Assembly (NCBI GenBank): GCA_013416435.1 | Contig: JACCEN010000018.1 | Span: 35,301 to 99,300, forward strand | Length of the DNA stretch: 64,000 nt | DNA from: Alcaligenaceae bacterium | GTDB taxonomy: Bacteria > Pseudomonadota > Gammaproteobacteria > Burkholderiales > Burkholderiaceae_B | Reading direction: 5' to 3' | Shown: piece by piece, positions 24,951-37,838 of the stretch | How positions within the stretch are numbered: position 1 is the stretch's first letter | Layout of the letters: each line of letters opens with the position of its first letter | The notes under the pieces: generated by a model | The model's input: only the letters and a program-made list of their open reading frames with translations | The model's database searches: none | What the model was told of the DNA's origin: nothing | Translations under genes and position numbers: made by a program

Positions 24951-25904
24951 ATGCTGAAGAAACTTGCCCTTTGCGCCGCCCTGGTTGGCGCGCTAGGCCA
25001 TGCCACCACCGGCTTTGCCGCGGAAACGGTAAGAATGATCGTGCCGTTTTCCGCGGGCGGCCCCACCGACTTGATTGCACGCATCATTGCGCCCAGCCTT
25101 GGCGAAAAGCTCGGCAAGACGGTGGTCGTCGAAAACAAGGGCGGAGCCGGCGGAACCATCGGCGCGCACCTGGTCGCCGAAGCGCCGCCCGATGGCAACA
25201 CCATCCTGCTTTCCACTTCCAGCCTGATCCTGTCCACCGGAACCCGCAGCAATCTGCCCTACGACCCGCGGACGGCACTCAAAGCGGTGTACCTGCTTGG
25301 CGAAGTGCAAACCATGGTGGCGGTGTCTCCCAAACTCGGCGTCAACACCCTGGACGAGCTCATCAACAAAGCGAAATCCACGCCCAATGGCCTGAACTAC
25401 GGATCCACGGGCGTGGGCGGAACAATGCACGTAGGCGCCGAACTGCTGCGCAAGGCGGCCGACATTCCCCTGACCCCTGTCCCCTATCGCGGTGCCGCCC
25501 CCGCCCTCGTCGCGCTCATCGCGGGCGACGTCGACCTGGTCAATGCCGATGTGCCCGTTCTTCAGCCTTACATCAAGGAAGGCCGCATCAAAGGGCTGGT
25601 TATCTACGACACTACGCGCTCCGCCTTGCTTCCTGATGTTCCCACCGCCAAAGAGGCAGGCATGCCCGCGCTGCAAATGACGAACTGGTACGGCGTCCTT
25701 GTCCCGTCCAAAACGCCGGATGCGGCTCGCAACGCCCTGGAATCCGCCTTGGCCAAGGTCGTGCGCGAACCCGATATCGCCGAAAAGCTGGCAAAAGCCG
25801 GTTTCACCAACCCTCAGGGAGCCCAGGCATTCCAGGCGCGGCTGGACCAGGACTTTGCCCAATGGCTGCCATGGCTCAAGGAAGCCAACATCCATACAGA
25901 TTGA
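24951..25904 (+). CDS. Bug/TctC-family periplasmic solute receptor 3
   Basis: A 317-residue receptor with a signal peptide ending near GFAAE, VRMIVPFSAGGPTDL, NKGGAGGTIGA and PDGNTILL. CAGGAGA sits before ATG 24951, so the longer open frame is ignored. No transporter membrane genes lie nearby. It is in the IclR unit between lactonase and dehydrogenase and probably binds the acid or lactone taken up by this pathway. Confidence 0.9.
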   Translation: MLKKLALCAALVGALGHATTGFAAETVRMIVPFSAGGPTDLIARIIAPSLGEKLGKTVVVENKGGAGGTIGAHLVAEAPPDGNTILLSTSSLILSTGTRSNLPYDPRTALKAVYLLGEVQTMVAVSPKLGVNTLDELINKAKSTPNGLNYGSTGVGGTMHVGAELLRKAADIPLTPVPYRGAAPALVALIAGDVDLVNADVPVLQPYIKEGRIKGLVIYDTTRSALLPDVPTAKEAGMPALQMTNWYGVLVPSKTPDAARNALESALAKVVREPDIAEKLAKAGFTNPQGAQAFQARLDQDFAQWLPWLKEANIHTD

Positions 25905-25911
25905 TCTTTGT

Positions 25912-26850
25912 ATGAACACAAAAAAGCTTTTACAGATTGGCCCATTGCCCCGGGGCCTGGAGCAACGGCTCGGGCAGCGGTACGATTTGCACCCTCTCTG
26001 GACGGAGCCAGACCGCGCCCGCTTTCTGGAAAACAGCAAGGGTCGCTTTGCCGGCGGTGTCACCATGTCCCGGCACGGCTGCCCGGCAGACATATTTTCC
26101 CTTCTGCAAGGCACAGTTGTTGCGTGCTTCGGCGTCGGATACGAAGGACTCGACCTGGAAGCCGCCAAACGCCACGATGTACAGGTCAGCACGACGCCCA
26201 ATGTCTTGAACGACTGCGTGGCCGATTGCGCATTTGCGCTCGTGCTGTCGGTGGCGCGCCGCATCGTGGCCGCTGACAGATTCGTGCAAAAGGGGCTGTG
26301 GCCGACGGAAGCCTTCGGGCTGGGCACACGCGTCAGCGGCAAGAAACTGGGCATCGTCGGGCTTGGCCGCATAGGCCGAGCCATTGCTCTTCGCGCCGGC
26401 GGTTTCGGCATGGACGTGCGCTACCACGGCCCTCGGGCTCGGCCAGACGCGCCCTACCCGTTCGAACCGGATCTGATCTCGCTCGCGAACTGGGCGGACT
26501 TCCTGGTCGTGGCCTGCCCAGGCGGCGACCGTACTCGTAATCTGGTCTCGGTCGACGTCCTGCGGGCGCTTGGCACCGAAGGCTATCTGATCAATATCGC
26601 GCGGGGAAGCATCGTCGACGAAGAAGCCCTGGTGCAGGCGATCGTGAACCAGTCCATCGCCGGCGCCGGTCTCGACGTCTACCAGCATGAGCCCCATGTC
26701 CCCCCGCAGTTGCTGGACAACGACCGTGTCGTGCTATTGCCGCACATCGCCGCCGGAACCCGCGAAACACGGGCCGAGATGGAAAAGCTCGTCGAAGACA
26801 ACCTCGAGTCGTTCTTCCGCAGTGGCAAGGTCCTGACCCCGCCGGGCTGA
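25912..26850 (+). CDS. D-isomer-specific 2-hydroxyacid dehydrogenase
   Basis: A 312-residue NAD(P)-dependent dehydrogenase of the glyoxylate/hydroxypyruvate reductase type. The nucleotide site is GIVGLGRIGRAI. Catalytic residues are Arg in INIARGSIVDE, Glu in DVYQHEP and His in LLPHIAAGT. It interconverts 2-keto acids and D-2-hydroxy acids. ATG 25912 is 7 bases after the receptor stop, indicating co-transcription. It could act on the keto acid made by the RraA-type aldolase. Confidence 0.88.
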   Translation: MNTKKLLQIGPLPRGLEQRLGQRYDLHPLWTEPDRARFLENSKGRFAGGVTMSRHGCPADIFSLLQGTVVACFGVGYEGLDLEAAKRHDVQVSTTPNVLNDCVADCAFALVLSVARRIVAADRFVQKGLWPTEAFGLGTRVSGKKLGIVGLGRIGRAIALRAGGFGMDVRYHGPRARPDAPYPFEPDLISLANWADFLVVACPGGDRTRNLVSVDVLRALGTEGYLINIARGSIVDEEALVQAIVNQSIAGAGLDVYQHEPHVPPQLLDNDRVVLLPHIAAGTRETRAEMEKLVEDNLESFFRSGKVLTPPG

Positions 26851-26899
26851 GCCCAGGCGCCGCAAGCCATACCGCTTTCCCTTTATCGATACCCCTAGC

Positions 26900-27217
26900 A
26901 TGATATTCGAACACCGCACCTACACCGTGGCGCACGGCAAAATGGACAGCTATCTTGAGCGCTACGAAAAGTACGCCCTACCATTACAGAAAAAACATCT
27001 TGGACGCCTCCTGGGTTTCTTCGTCAGCGAAATCGGGCCACTGAACCAGGTCCTGCATATCTGGGTCTATGACGATATGGCCGATCGCGAGCGGCGACGC
27101 GCCGCCCTCGACGCCGATCCGGCCTGGCACGAGTTCAAGAAGATGAACGTGGGAACCTTCGTCGCGCAGGAAGTTAAAATCATGCGTGATACACGCTTCT
27201 GCCCTCATCACATCTAG
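26900..27217 (+). CDS. NIPSNAP family protein
   Basis: A 105-residue ferredoxin-like (dimeric alpha/beta barrel) protein. MIFEHRTYTVAHGKMDSYLERY and VLHIWVYDDMADRERRRAAL are typical NIPSNAP segments. Function in bacteria is not settled; such genes often end catabolic operons. It is 49 bases after the dehydrogenase and is followed two bases later by a palindromic repeat. Confidence 0.82.
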   Translation: MIFEHRTYTVAHGKMDSYLERYEKYALPLQKKHLGRLLGFFVSEIGPLNQVLHIWVYDDMADRERRRAALDADPAWHEFKKMNVGTFVAQEVKIMRDTRFCPHHI

Positions 27218-27218
27218 A

Positions 27219-27248
27219 GGGGTCGGACCCCGAATGGGGTCCGACCCC
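27219..27248. repeat. 30-bp nested palindrome after the NIPSNAP gene
   Basis: GGGGTCGGACCCC and GGGGTCCGACCCC flank GAAT. It begins one base after the TAG stop of the NIPSNAP gene. Confidence 0.9.
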
Positions 27249-27352
27249 TCCTCCTGAAACCTTTTGACGCTTTTTCGCTGCTTTGCCTAACCGTTCTGAA
27301 ACTTTTCCTGGGCGACAATAGGACGTCTGTACGAGATCAGAAAGGTGCTTTG

Positions 27353-27664
27353 ATGAAAAGAATATTCCTGGCCGGGGCCGCCATGCTGGCCGTGTTGACT
27401 TCCGGCGCCGCCATGGCGCGGGGTGGCGTGGACGTGAATATTTCCATAGGAGTTCCTGGGGTAATCTACACGCAGCCCGATTATTACTATCCACCGGTGC
27501 GCTACGTAGAGCGTCCGCGTGTGGTCGTCGTTCCTGAACGCATCTACCAGCCCGTCCCGGTATATAGATCCGATCGCTATTACCGCAAGGACTTCCGTGG
27601 CCCGAAACACCACCATAAGCATCATAAGGGCCACCACAAGCATCATCACCGGCACGGCCGCTGA
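27353..27664 (+). CDS. Small periplasmic protein with His-rich tail
   Basis: A 103-residue protein with a clear signal peptide ending near AAMARG (about residue 23). A Pro/Val/Tyr-rich middle follows (PPVRYVERPRVVVVP, QPVPVYR). The last 18 residues contain 11 His. Pro-Val-rich exported proteins of this sort are common in Burkholderiales and of unknown function. The tail suggests binding of zinc, nickel or copper in the periplasm, which is inference. The ATG at 27353 is preceded by AAAGG. The 27665-27805 gap holds nothing I can support. Confidence 0.75.
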   Translation: MKRIFLAGAAMLAVLTSGAAMARGGVDVNISIGVPGVIYTQPDYYYPPVRYVERPRVVVVPERIYQPVPVYRSDRYYRKDFRGPKHHHKHHKGHHKHHHRHGR

Positions 27665-27805
27665 TTCTCTTCCCCCTACCCTTACGGAATTGCGCCGCGT
27701 CATCCGGGCGGGCGACATACTGCTGTGCAAAGAGCCGAAGCGCCGGATCCTCAAGCAGGACCGGCACTGAACCCGCGCCGGCGTCCCATACCATAGGAGC
27801 AGATT

Positions 27806-28690
27806 ATGTCGAATCCCCGCATTCCTTACCGCTTTTCCACACAGCGCCCCGCGCTGGTCGCGCCTGAGGCGGGACGCATCATGGTGCATCTCGTGGTCAA
27901 CGTAGAGAACTGGCGCTTTGATCAGGCCATGCCGCGCACCATCATTACTCCGCCCCACGGCAAGGAAACGATACCCGACGTTCCCAATTTCAGCTGGGTC
28001 GATTACGGAATGCGTGCCGGCTTGCCCCGGATCCTGGACGCCATCGGTCAACGTGGCCTGCCCGCCTCCACCAGCCTCAATGCCAGCGTCATTGATGCCT
28101 ACCCCGCCGCCGCAGAAGCAATGCTGGAGGCCGGCTGGGAGTTCATCGGACACGGCATGCATCAAAAGTCGCTGAGTGCCGGCGACGATGAAGCAGAAAC
28201 CATCTTTCAGTCGCTGGAGAGAATCCAGGCATTCACCGGTACCCGCCCCCGGGGCTGGCTAAGTCCAGGCCTGCGCGAAACTCACGAGACGCCGGATTTG
28301 CTTGTAGAGGCGGGCGTGGAATACGTCTTTGACTGGATGGTGGACGACCTGCCAAACTGGATGCAGGTCAAACGCGGCAGTCTGCTGCAGATGCCCTATA
28401 ACCTCGAACTGAACGACTCCATCATCTACGCCATCGAAAAGCACTCGTCAGAAGAATTCCTGTTGCGCCTTCAGCGCACTTTGAGCCTGTTCGAGCGCGA
28501 ATCGGAAGAGCAGCCGCGGGTACTGGCCCTGGGCCTGCATCCGCATCTCATCGGTGTGCCGCACCGTTTTGGCTATTTCGAGGAAATGCTGGACCTTCTC
28601 CTGAGAAGCCAGCATGTCTGCTTCATGACGGGAGGCCAGATCGCGGACTGGTATCGCGTGCAGGAACCCGCTCTTGAACCCAGTCCGTAA
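27806..28690 (+). CDS. PuuE-type polysaccharide deacetylase family hydrolase
   Basis: A 294-residue NodB-homology TIM-barrel protein of the branch that contains the metal-independent allantoinase PuuE and cyclic imide hydrolases, rather than chitin deacetylases. Segments seen are LVVNVENWRFD near the start, GWEFIGHGMHQKS, PRGWLSPGLRET and ALGLHPHLIGVPHRF. It probably hydrolyses a cyclic amide/imide or related amide. AGGAG precedes ATG 27806. It may serve the IclR-controlled locus or the cyclic amidohydrolase pathway at 1-14 kb; neither is proven. Confidence 0.78.
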   Translation: MSNPRIPYRFSTQRPALVAPEAGRIMVHLVVNVENWRFDQAMPRTIITPPHGKETIPDVPNFSWVDYGMRAGLPRILDAIGQRGLPASTSLNASVIDAYPAAAEAMLEAGWEFIGHGMHQKSLSAGDDEAETIFQSLERIQAFTGTRPRGWLSPGLRETHETPDLLVEAGVEYVFDWMVDDLPNWMQVKRGSLLQMPYNLELNDSIIYAIEKHSSEEFLLRLQRTLSLFERESEEQPRVLALGLHPHLIGVPHRFGYFEEMLDLLLRSQHVCFMTGGQIADWYRVQEPALEPSP

Positions 28691-28732
28691 AGCTTAGGGG
28701 TCAGACCCCGTACGGGGTCTGACCCCTAAGCT
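28691..28732. repeat. Nested palindrome extended to 42 bp
   Basis: The 30-bp core (28697-28726, centre GTAC) is flanked by AGCTTA and TAAGCT, so the perfect palindrome spans 42 bases. It separates the convergent PuuE-type and SDR genes and may end both transcripts. Confidence 0.9.
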
Positions 28733-29519
28733 AGCACACCATGGGATACATCGCCCCGTCCATCGCCACCAGCGCGCCATTGACATAGCTTGCCCGTTCG
28801 GAGGCCAGGAACAGCGTGGTGTTGGCAACCTCGTCGGGACGGGCCAGGCGGCCCAGCGGCAAGCGCTGCTCCATTGCCTTGAGCACGTCGTCCGCCGACT
28901 TGCCGGACCGTTCCGCCTCGGCATCCAGCGAGCCTTGCACCCTGCCAGTGAGGGTCGAGCCCGGATTGATGGCGTTGACGCGTATGCCTTGACCGCCGAA
29001 AGCGTTGGCCAGGCCGGACGAGACCAGCATCAGCGCCGCGTTCGCCGCCCCGCCTGGAAGATGGATGGGCTTGGGTACCTTGCCGCCAGTGCCGATGATG
29101 TTGACGATCGCGCCCTTGCCCCGCTCGGCCATGCGCTTGATAACGGCGTCCATGGCATTGATGTAGGGAAAATACTTGGCGTCCATCGCATCGCGCCAGG
29201 CCTGGGGCGTCAAGGAAGCGGGAGGATAGCGCTTGGCCGCGCCGGCCGAGTTCACCAGGATGTCGATCGCCCCCAATTCGCGGCTCACGGCCTCGACGGC
29301 CGCCTGGGCGGCGTCGGCCTGGCTCAGGTTGGCCTGCTGCGTCATGACTTGATGACCCTCTTTTTCCAGCTCGCGCTTGGCCGCCTCGAGGTTCTCGGCG
29401 CTACGCGAAACGATCGCGACCCGCGCCCCCTCGCGTGCGAAGGCGTGCGCGCAGGCGAGTCCGATGCCCTTGCTGCCGCCAGTGATGAGGACCACCTTGC
29501 CATTCAATTCCAGATCCAT
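28731..29519 (-). CDS. SDR family protein lacking the usual YxxxK
   Basis: A 262-residue short-chain dehydrogenase-like protein with a normal NAD(P) site (TGGSKGIG), NSAGAAKRYPP and a normal end (DGAMYPM). Where classical SDRs have Ser then YxxxK, this reads NIIGTGGKVPKPIHLPGGAANAAL, so Tyr and Lys are missing. It may be a non-catalytic or differently catalysing branch. ATG 29519 is preceded by GGTGGGAGAGACAAG. It lies 27 bases downstream of serS and may be read with it. Confidence 0.78.
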   Translation of the reverse strand: MDLELNGKVVLITGGSKGIGLACAHAFAREGARVAIVSRSAENLEAAKRELEKEGHQVMTQQANLSQADAAQAAVEAVSRELGAIDILVNSAGAAKRYPPASLTPQAWRDAMDAKYFPYINAMDAVIKRMAERGKGAIVNIIGTGGKVPKPIHLPGGAANAALMLVSSGLANAFGGQGIRVNAINPGSTLTGRVQGSLDAEAERSGKSADDVLKAMEQRLPLGRLARPDEVANTTLFLASERASYVNGALVAMDGAMYPMVC

Positions 29520-29546
29520 CTTGTCTCTCCCACCTTCCGGTGTCCC

Positions 29547-30917
<1,371 letters not shown>

Positions 30918-30965
30918 TTAGGGACGCAGAAATGCCGGCATGGCGCGATGCGCCTGCAGGCAAAA

Positions 30966-32315
30966 CTATGATTTGGCCTGCCTGTCCAGCTGCCTCAGGA
31001 AAGCCAGTTTCTCGGAGATTTTACCTTCAAGGCCGCGGTCGGTAGGTTGATAAAAGCGGGCGCGAAGGCCGTCCGGAAAGTAATTCTCGCCTGCCGCGTA
31101 ACCCTGCGGTTCGTCATGGGCATAGCGGTATTCCTTGCCATGGCCCATTTGCTTCATGAGCTTGGTGGGCGCGTTGCGTAAATGGATGGGCACCGGCGCG
31201 CTGCCGTGCTCTTCGGCGTATCGCCGAGCCTGCTTGTAAGCCATGTACAAGGCGTTGGACTTTGCCGCACAAGCCAGGTATACGACGGCTTGTGCCAAGG
31301 CGAGTTCGCCCTCCGGAGAACCCAGCCGCTCGTAGATGTCGGCCCCGTTCAGCGCGAGCTGCGTCGCGCGCGGATCGGCAAGCCCGATGTCCTCCACCGC
31401 CATGCGAACGATGCGGCGGGCCAGGTAGCGGGGGTCTGCCCCGCCATCCAGCATGCGCGCGAACCAGTACAAGGCCGCATCGGGGTCGGAGCCGCGCACC
31501 GATTTATGCAATGCGCTGATCTGGTCGTAGAATGCGTCGCCGCCTTTGTCGAAGCGGCGCAGATTCTGGGAAAGCGAAGTCTCCAGCCATTCGCCGTCGA
31601 CCACAGTACGCCCCGCCGCCATGGCCGATTCCGCGACCACTTCGATGGCGTTGATGACGCGCCGCGCATCGCCGTCCGCCCAGCGCGCCAGCACTTCGCG
31701 CGCCTCGGGCGCAAGTTGCAGCGGCGTCCGTTCGCCGTCCTCAGTATCGGAATCCCGGCCGAGGATATCGATGGCCCTGTCGATCAATTGCATCAGCTCT
31801 TCGACCGACACCGACTCCAGCACATAGACCCGCGCCCGCGACAGCAGCGCCGAGTTGACCTCGAAAGACGGATTCTCGGTGGTTGCGCCAATGAAGGTGA
31901 ACAGGCCGCTTTCGACATACGGCAGGAACGCGTCCTGCTGTGCCTTGTTGAACCGGTGCACTTCGTCGACGAACAGTATGGTGCGCCGGCCCTGGCCCTG
32001 TGCCACCTGCGCCACCTGGACCGCTTCGCGTATGTCCTTCACGCCTCCCAGCACGGCCGAAATGGCGATGAATTGCGCGTCGAAACCATCGGCCATCAGT
32101 CGGGCGAGAGTCGTCTTGCCGACGCCCGGCGGCCCCCAGAAAATCATGGAATGCGGACGCCCCGACTCGAACGCCACGCGCAGCGGCTTGCCCGGCCCCA
32201 ATAGATGCGATTGCCCGACGACCTCCGACAGGTCGCGCGGACGCATGCGCTCGGCAAGCGGCGCATGCCTTGCGGTCGCTGGGCCGCCGGAGAAGAGGTC
32301 CTGGGATCCTGCCAT
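30966..32315 (-). CDS. rarA: Replication-associated recombination protein A (RarA/MgsA)
   Basis: A 449-residue AAA+ ATPase. Walker A is GPPGVGKTTLA near residue 65, Walker B FVDEVHRFN, and sensor region GATTENPSFEVNSALLSR. The C-terminal tetramerisation domain ends with YFPDGLRARFYQPTDRGLE. It acts at stalled replication forks. It lies 4 bases after lolA, in the usual ftsK-lolA-rarA-serS order. Confidence 0.95.
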   Translation of the reverse strand: MAGSQDLFSGGPATARHAPLAERMRPRDLSEVVGQSHLLGPGKPLRVAFESGRPHSMIFWGPPGVGKTTLARLMADGFDAQFIAISAVLGGVKDIREAVQVAQVAQGQGRRTILFVDEVHRFNKAQQDAFLPYVESGLFTFIGATTENPSFEVNSALLSRARVYVLESVSVEELMQLIDRAIDILGRDSDTEDGERTPLQLAPEAREVLARWADGDARRVINAIEVVAESAMAAGRTVVDGEWLETSLSQNLRRFDKGGDAFYDQISALHKSVRGSDPDAALYWFARMLDGGADPRYLARRIVRMAVEDIGLADPRATQLALNGADIYERLGSPEGELALAQAVVYLACAAKSNALYMAYKQARRYAEEHGSAPVPIHLRNAPTKLMKQMGHGKEYRYAHDEPQGYAAGENYFPDGLRARFYQPTDRGLEGKISEKLAFLRQLDRQAKS

Positions 32316-32319
32316 ATGC

Positions 32320-32943
32320 CTACTGCATCTTGACGACGTCCACCCCCGCCGGCGGCGTGAACGTGAACGTCGCGGCGTCGAGCTTGGGATTGGCGCGGAT
32401 GCCGGTCAGGCTGATGCGGGTGGTCTGGCCGAACGAATCGAGCAAATCGATACGCTGCGGCATGCTGTCCTTGAAACCGATCTCCACGTGAGTGAATCCC
32501 GCATCGGCGCTGCGCGGCTTGGCCCTGAGCCACTCCAGGCCGTCCCGTGGCGGTAGGTCCTGAAGCTCGAAGGCGTCTTCGATCGCCCCGGACCCGAACA
32601 GAATCGCCGCCGGCGACGCGCCAATGGACTGGTCGACATTGCGCTCGGTCACTTGGGCGAGGTCGGGATCGTACTGATAGAGACGCTGGCCATCGGAAAT
32701 GATCAGTTGTTCATAGGGCTTGCGCACATCCCATTTGAATTTGCCGGGACGCTGGAAGGAAAACTCGCCGGTCTGGGCGGGCTTCCCGGCACCCTGCCTG
32801 TCGGTTGCCTGCTGGCTGAAGCTGCCGCTTGCCGACTGCACGCTTTTCACGAAATCGCGCAGTTGCTCGGCGCCCGACGCCGACCATGCAAGAACAGGGC
32901 TGGCGGCCATGAGGGCCGCGGCCAGGATTTGCCTAATCTTCAT
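32320..32943 (-). CDS. lolA: Outer-membrane lipoprotein carrier LolA
   Basis: A 207-residue periplasmic chaperone that carries lipoproteins from LolCDE to LolB. It has a signal peptide ending near AWSASG, the [10 protein letters not shown] stretch, [27 protein letters not shown] and a C-terminal [13 protein letters not shown] start it at ATG 32943, overlapping the ftsK end by 11 bases; an upstream in-frame start lacks a signal-like beginning. Confidence 0.93.
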   Translation of the reverse strand: MKIRQILAAALMAASPVLAWSASGAEQLRDFVKSVQSASGSFSQQATDRQGAGKPAQTGEFSFQRPGKFKWDVRKPYEQLIISDGQRLYQYDPDLAQVTERNVDQSIGASPAAILFGSGAIEDAFELQDLPPRDGLEWLRAKPRSADAGFTHVEIGFKDSMPQRIDLLDSFGQTTRISLTGIRANPKLDAATFTFTPPAGVDVVKMQ

Positions 32944-35284
32944 TGGATGTGTTCCCCGGAGCGAGAATTTCACGGTTGCCATTGGACTGCATGGCCGATA
33001 CCAGGCCCGCTTGTTCCATTTGCTCGAGCAAACGGGCCGCGCGGTTGTAGCCTATGCGCAAATGCCGCTGCACCGATGAAATGGACGCGCGCCGGTTCTT
33101 GAGTATGACTTCGACAGCCTGATCGTACAAAGGGTCGGATTCCGCATCGGCAAAGCCGGTCACGCCGCCCACGCCGTCGCCAGTCTCGCCTTCGAGCGAG
33201 CCTTCCAGCAAACCATCAATATAATTGGGCTCGCCCTGCTGCTTGAGCGACTCGACCACCCGGTGGACCTCATCGTCATGCACGAAGGCGCCGTGCACCC
33301 GGGCGGGCAGGCCCGTGCCCGGCGGCAAATACAGCATATCGCCCTGCCCCAGCAAGGTCTCAGCCCCCATCTGGTCCAGGATGGTGCGCGAATCGATCTT
33401 GGAAGAGACCTGGAAAGCGATGCGGGTGGGAATATTGGCCTTGATGAGCCCGGTGATCACGTCGACGCTGGGCCGCTGGGTCGCAAGGATCAGGTGTATG
33501 CCCGCAGCCCGGGCTTTTTGCGCCAGGCGGGCAATGAGTTCTTCGATTTTCTTGCCGACCACCATCATCAGGTCGGCGAGCTCGTCGATGACCACGACGA
33601 TCATGGGCAGGGTAGTCAACGGCTCGGGCGCGTCGGGTGTCAGCGAAAACGGATTCGGTATGGGCTCTTCGCGCTTGATCGCCTCGCGTATCTTGTTGTT
33701 GTAGCCGGCCAGATTGCGCACCCCCATCTTGCTCATGAGGCGATAGCGCTTTTCCATTTCGCCCACGCACCAGTTCAAGGCGTTGGCGGCGTGCCGCATA
33801 TCGGTCACCACCGGCGCCAGCAGATGCGGTATGCCCTCATAGACGCTCATTTCCAGCATCTTGGGGTCGATGAGTATCAACCTGACCTGCGTGGCGTCCG
33901 CTTTGTAGAGCAGCGACAGGATCATGGCGTTGATTCCCACCGACTTGCCCGAACCCGTGGTGCCCGCCACCAGCAGGTGGGGCATCTTGGCCAGGTCGGC
34001 AACGACGGGATTCCCCGCGATATCCTTGCCGAGCGCCATCGTCAGCACGGAAGAGCTGGCATGGTAGGTTTGCGAACCGATGATCTCTGACAGCTTCACG
34101 ACCTGGCGCTTCGGATTGGGCAATTCCAGCCCCATGAGGTTCTTGCCGGGTATGGTTTCGACCACCCGGATGCTGACCAGGCTGAGCGCGCGCGCCAGAT
34201 CCTTGGCCAGGTTCACGATCTGGCTGCCCTTGACGCCGGTTGCCGGCTCGATTTCATAGCGAGTGATCACCGGCCCGGCCTGCGCCGCCACGACGACCGC
34301 CCTGACGCCGAAGTCGGACAGTTTTTTCTCGATCAGCCGCGAGGTGTATTCGATGGTTTCGGGCGAGACGGTCTCGATATTGTCTTGCGGCGCATCCAGC
34401 AGATTCACCGCCGGCAGGTCGCCGGAGCCGCCGCTTTCGATGGGCGCGGTAAACAAGGCTTTCTGCTTTTCCTTTTCGACACGGACGGACTTGGGCACCG
34501 AGGTGATTGCCGGTTCGATGCGCACCGGCTGCTCATGCACGAGCTGCTCTTGTTTGGCGACGACGATTTCCTCGCGCTCCGCCTTCTTGACCTGCCCGAC
34601 TCTGCGATCCTCGTAGGCGGTCTTGAGCTCGAGAACACGCTTTATGCCCCGCTCGACGGCCTGTCCGACGCGCTCGGCAATGTGCAGCCAGGAAAAGCCG
34701 AAGAACAGGCTCGCGCCCACGACGATGAAGGCAAGCAGAAGCAGCGTGCATCCGGTCGCGCCGAGCGACGAGGACATGACGTGCGCCAGCAGCTTGCCCA
34801 ATTGCCCGCCCGCTCCCGCGGGCAGCGCGGCGCCGAGCTGCTTCATTTGCAAGGCTTCGATACCCATGCAGCCCACGAGCAACAGGAAGAAGCCGCCGCC
34901 GACTTCCCAGCGCACGCGCGGAAGCGGCCCTTCGGTATTGGGCAGCAGCAGGCTGGTGAGCCTGTAGAACCCCATGGCGACCCGCTGGGCCAGCAGTACG
35001 ACCCAAAGCCATGCGGAATAGCCGAACAGGAAAAGAAGGAAATCAGAGATATAGGCGCCGAGCGTGCCGCCGCGATTGGACGTGCTGGCGGCCAGGACCG
35101 AATGCGACCATGCCGGGTCGGCGGGGTCCCAGGTGGCGAGCACGAGGCCAAGCCAAGCCGCGAGCGCCGCGAACACGATCCACCGTGCTTCGCGGAACAG
35201 GCCTGACAGGCGCGATTGCAGGGGCGACGGCCCGTTGCGCACATTGCGGGAGGAGCGTGGGGATGTAGCGGGTAATCTAGCCAT
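32933..35284 (-). CDS. ftsK: DNA translocase FtsK
   Basis: A 783-residue septal DNA pump. The N-terminal transmembrane helices lie within about residues 35-210. A short linker, the alpha/beta motor with Walker [11 protein letters not shown] near residue 444 and Walker [11 protein letters not shown] follow. A C-terminal winged-helix gamma domain ([24 protein letters not shown]) reads KOPS sequences. The linker is short, as in SpoIIIE-like FtsK of Alcaligenaceae. It clears chromosome termini from the septum with XerCD. Confidence 0.96.
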   Translation of the reverse strand: MARLPATSPRSSRNVRNGPSPLQSRLSGLFREARWIVFAALAAWLGLVLATWDPADPAWSHSVLAASTSNRGGTLGAYISDFLLFLFGYSAWLWVVLLAQRVAMGFYRLTSLLLPNTEGPLPRVRWEVGGGFFLLLVGCMGIEALQMKQLGAALPAGAGGQLGKLLAHVMSSSLGATGCTLLLLAFIVVGASLFFGFSWLHIAERVGQAVERGIKRVLELKTAYEDRRVGQVKKAEREEIVVAKQEQLVHEQPVRIEPAITSVPKSVRVEKEKQKALFTAPIESGGSGDLPAVNLLDAPQDNIETVSPETIEYTSRLIEKKLSDFGVRAVVVAAQAGPVITRYEIEPATGVKGSQIVNLAKDLARALSLVSIRVVETIPGKNLMGLELPNPKRQVVKLSEIIGSQTYHASSSVLTMALGKDIAGNPVVADLAKMPHLLVAGTTGSGKSVGINAMILSLLYKADATQVRLILIDPKMLEMSVYEGIPHLLAPVVTDMRHAANALNWCVGEMEKRYRLMSKMGVRNLAGYNNKIREAIKREEPIPNPFSLTPDAPEPLTTLPMIVVVIDELADLMMVVGKKIEELIARLAQKARAAGIHLILATQRPSVDVITGLIKANIPTRIAFQVSSKIDSRTILDQMGAETLLGQGDMLYLPPGTGLPARVHGAFVHDDEVHRVVESLKQQGEPNYIDGLLEGSLEGETGDGVGGVTGFADAESDPLYDQAVEVILKNRRASISSVQRHLRIGYNRAARLLEQMEQAGLVSAMQSNGNREILAPGNTSNED

Positions 35285-35286
35285 AG

Positions 35287-37084
<1,798 letters not shown>

Positions 37085-37123
37085 GATCCGGCTTAACCTA
37101 CGACGCCCATGCCGGCACACATG

Positions 37124-37168
37124 ACAAAGGCCGACGATTTTGTCGTCGGCCTTTGTGCTTTTTTTATT
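37124..37168 (+). terminator. Strong Rho-independent terminator after smr
   Basis: A 14-bp perfect stem (ACAAAGGCCGACGA and its complement) with a 5-base loop is followed by GCTTTTTTTATTT. Confidence 0.9.
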
Positions 37169-37313
37169 TCTTATGGGACCTGCTACATTTATTGTTTTAC
37201 CGACTTATCGGCTTGCCCATGCAGGGCTTTGTCTCCTCACCTGCATGGAACGCATTGTGCAACATAATTCACGGCGCGACACTTAGGGTATGCACTATGT
37301 TAATGCCTTTTAT

Positions 37314-37343
37314 GGGGTCGGACCCCTTACGGGGTCCGACCCC
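37314..37343. repeat. 30-bp nested palindrome near the CBS gene
   Basis: GGGGTCGGACCCC and GGGGTCCGACCCC flank TTAC. It lies 12 bases past the stop of the CBS gene. Confidence 0.9.
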
Positions 37344-37355
37344 GGGCCATCCACG

Positions 37356-37802
37356 CTACCGGTAGCCGACTCCCATGACATAGTCGCGCAGCAGGGATTC
37401 TTCGTATTCGCTGTCTTTGATGAGCGCCTCGAGGGCGTCGCTGACGTATAGCAAGCCCAAGGGCTCGGCCGCGTCATTTGCAACCGGCAATTGTTTCAAG
37501 CCATGCTTTTTCATCGTCGACCAGGCATCGTGCAGGCGGTCCTCCGGCCTGCATACGATGAGATCCTTGCTCATGACGTCGGCAATCATGGTGGTGCAGC
37601 TGCATCCTTGGCAATGACTGATCTGCCGTACGACATCGCTTTTTGTAACGACGCCTCGCATGCGGCCTTCAGGCCCGCATACCACCACCAGGTTTGCATG
37701 ACCCTCGCTGAGCAGCCTTGCCGCTTCGACCAGCGGCGCTGCGGTCGGGATGGTCAACAAACGCTTCCTGGCGACATCCAACACGGTTCGAACCAATTTC
37801 AT
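37356..37802 (-). CDS. Tandem CBS domain protein
   Basis: A 148-residue protein made of two CBS domains (about residues 10-60 and 75-135), which bind adenine nucleotides and often sense energy state. An unusual Cys-rich link, HCQGCSC, joins the domains and could bind metal or be redox active. It lies 36 bases downstream of the sdhB-like gene on the same strand, so it may be the last gene of that unit. Function is not known. Confidence 0.8.
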   Translation of the reverse strand: MKLVRTVLDVARKRLLTIPTAAPLVEAARLLSEGHANLVVVCGPEGRMRGVVTKSDVVRQISHCQGCSCTTMIADVMSKDLIVCRPEDRLHDAWSTMKKHGLKQLPVANDAAEPLGLLYVSDALEALIKDSEYEESLLRDYVMGVGYR

Positions 37803-37838
37803 TTCGGGCCTCCCTGGCGCCAGCCGGCAATTCGGACT

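Noticed and set aside
24993..26411. 472-codon minus-strand frame
   Set aside because: Shadow of the third Bug receptor and the hydroxyacid dehydrogenase genes.
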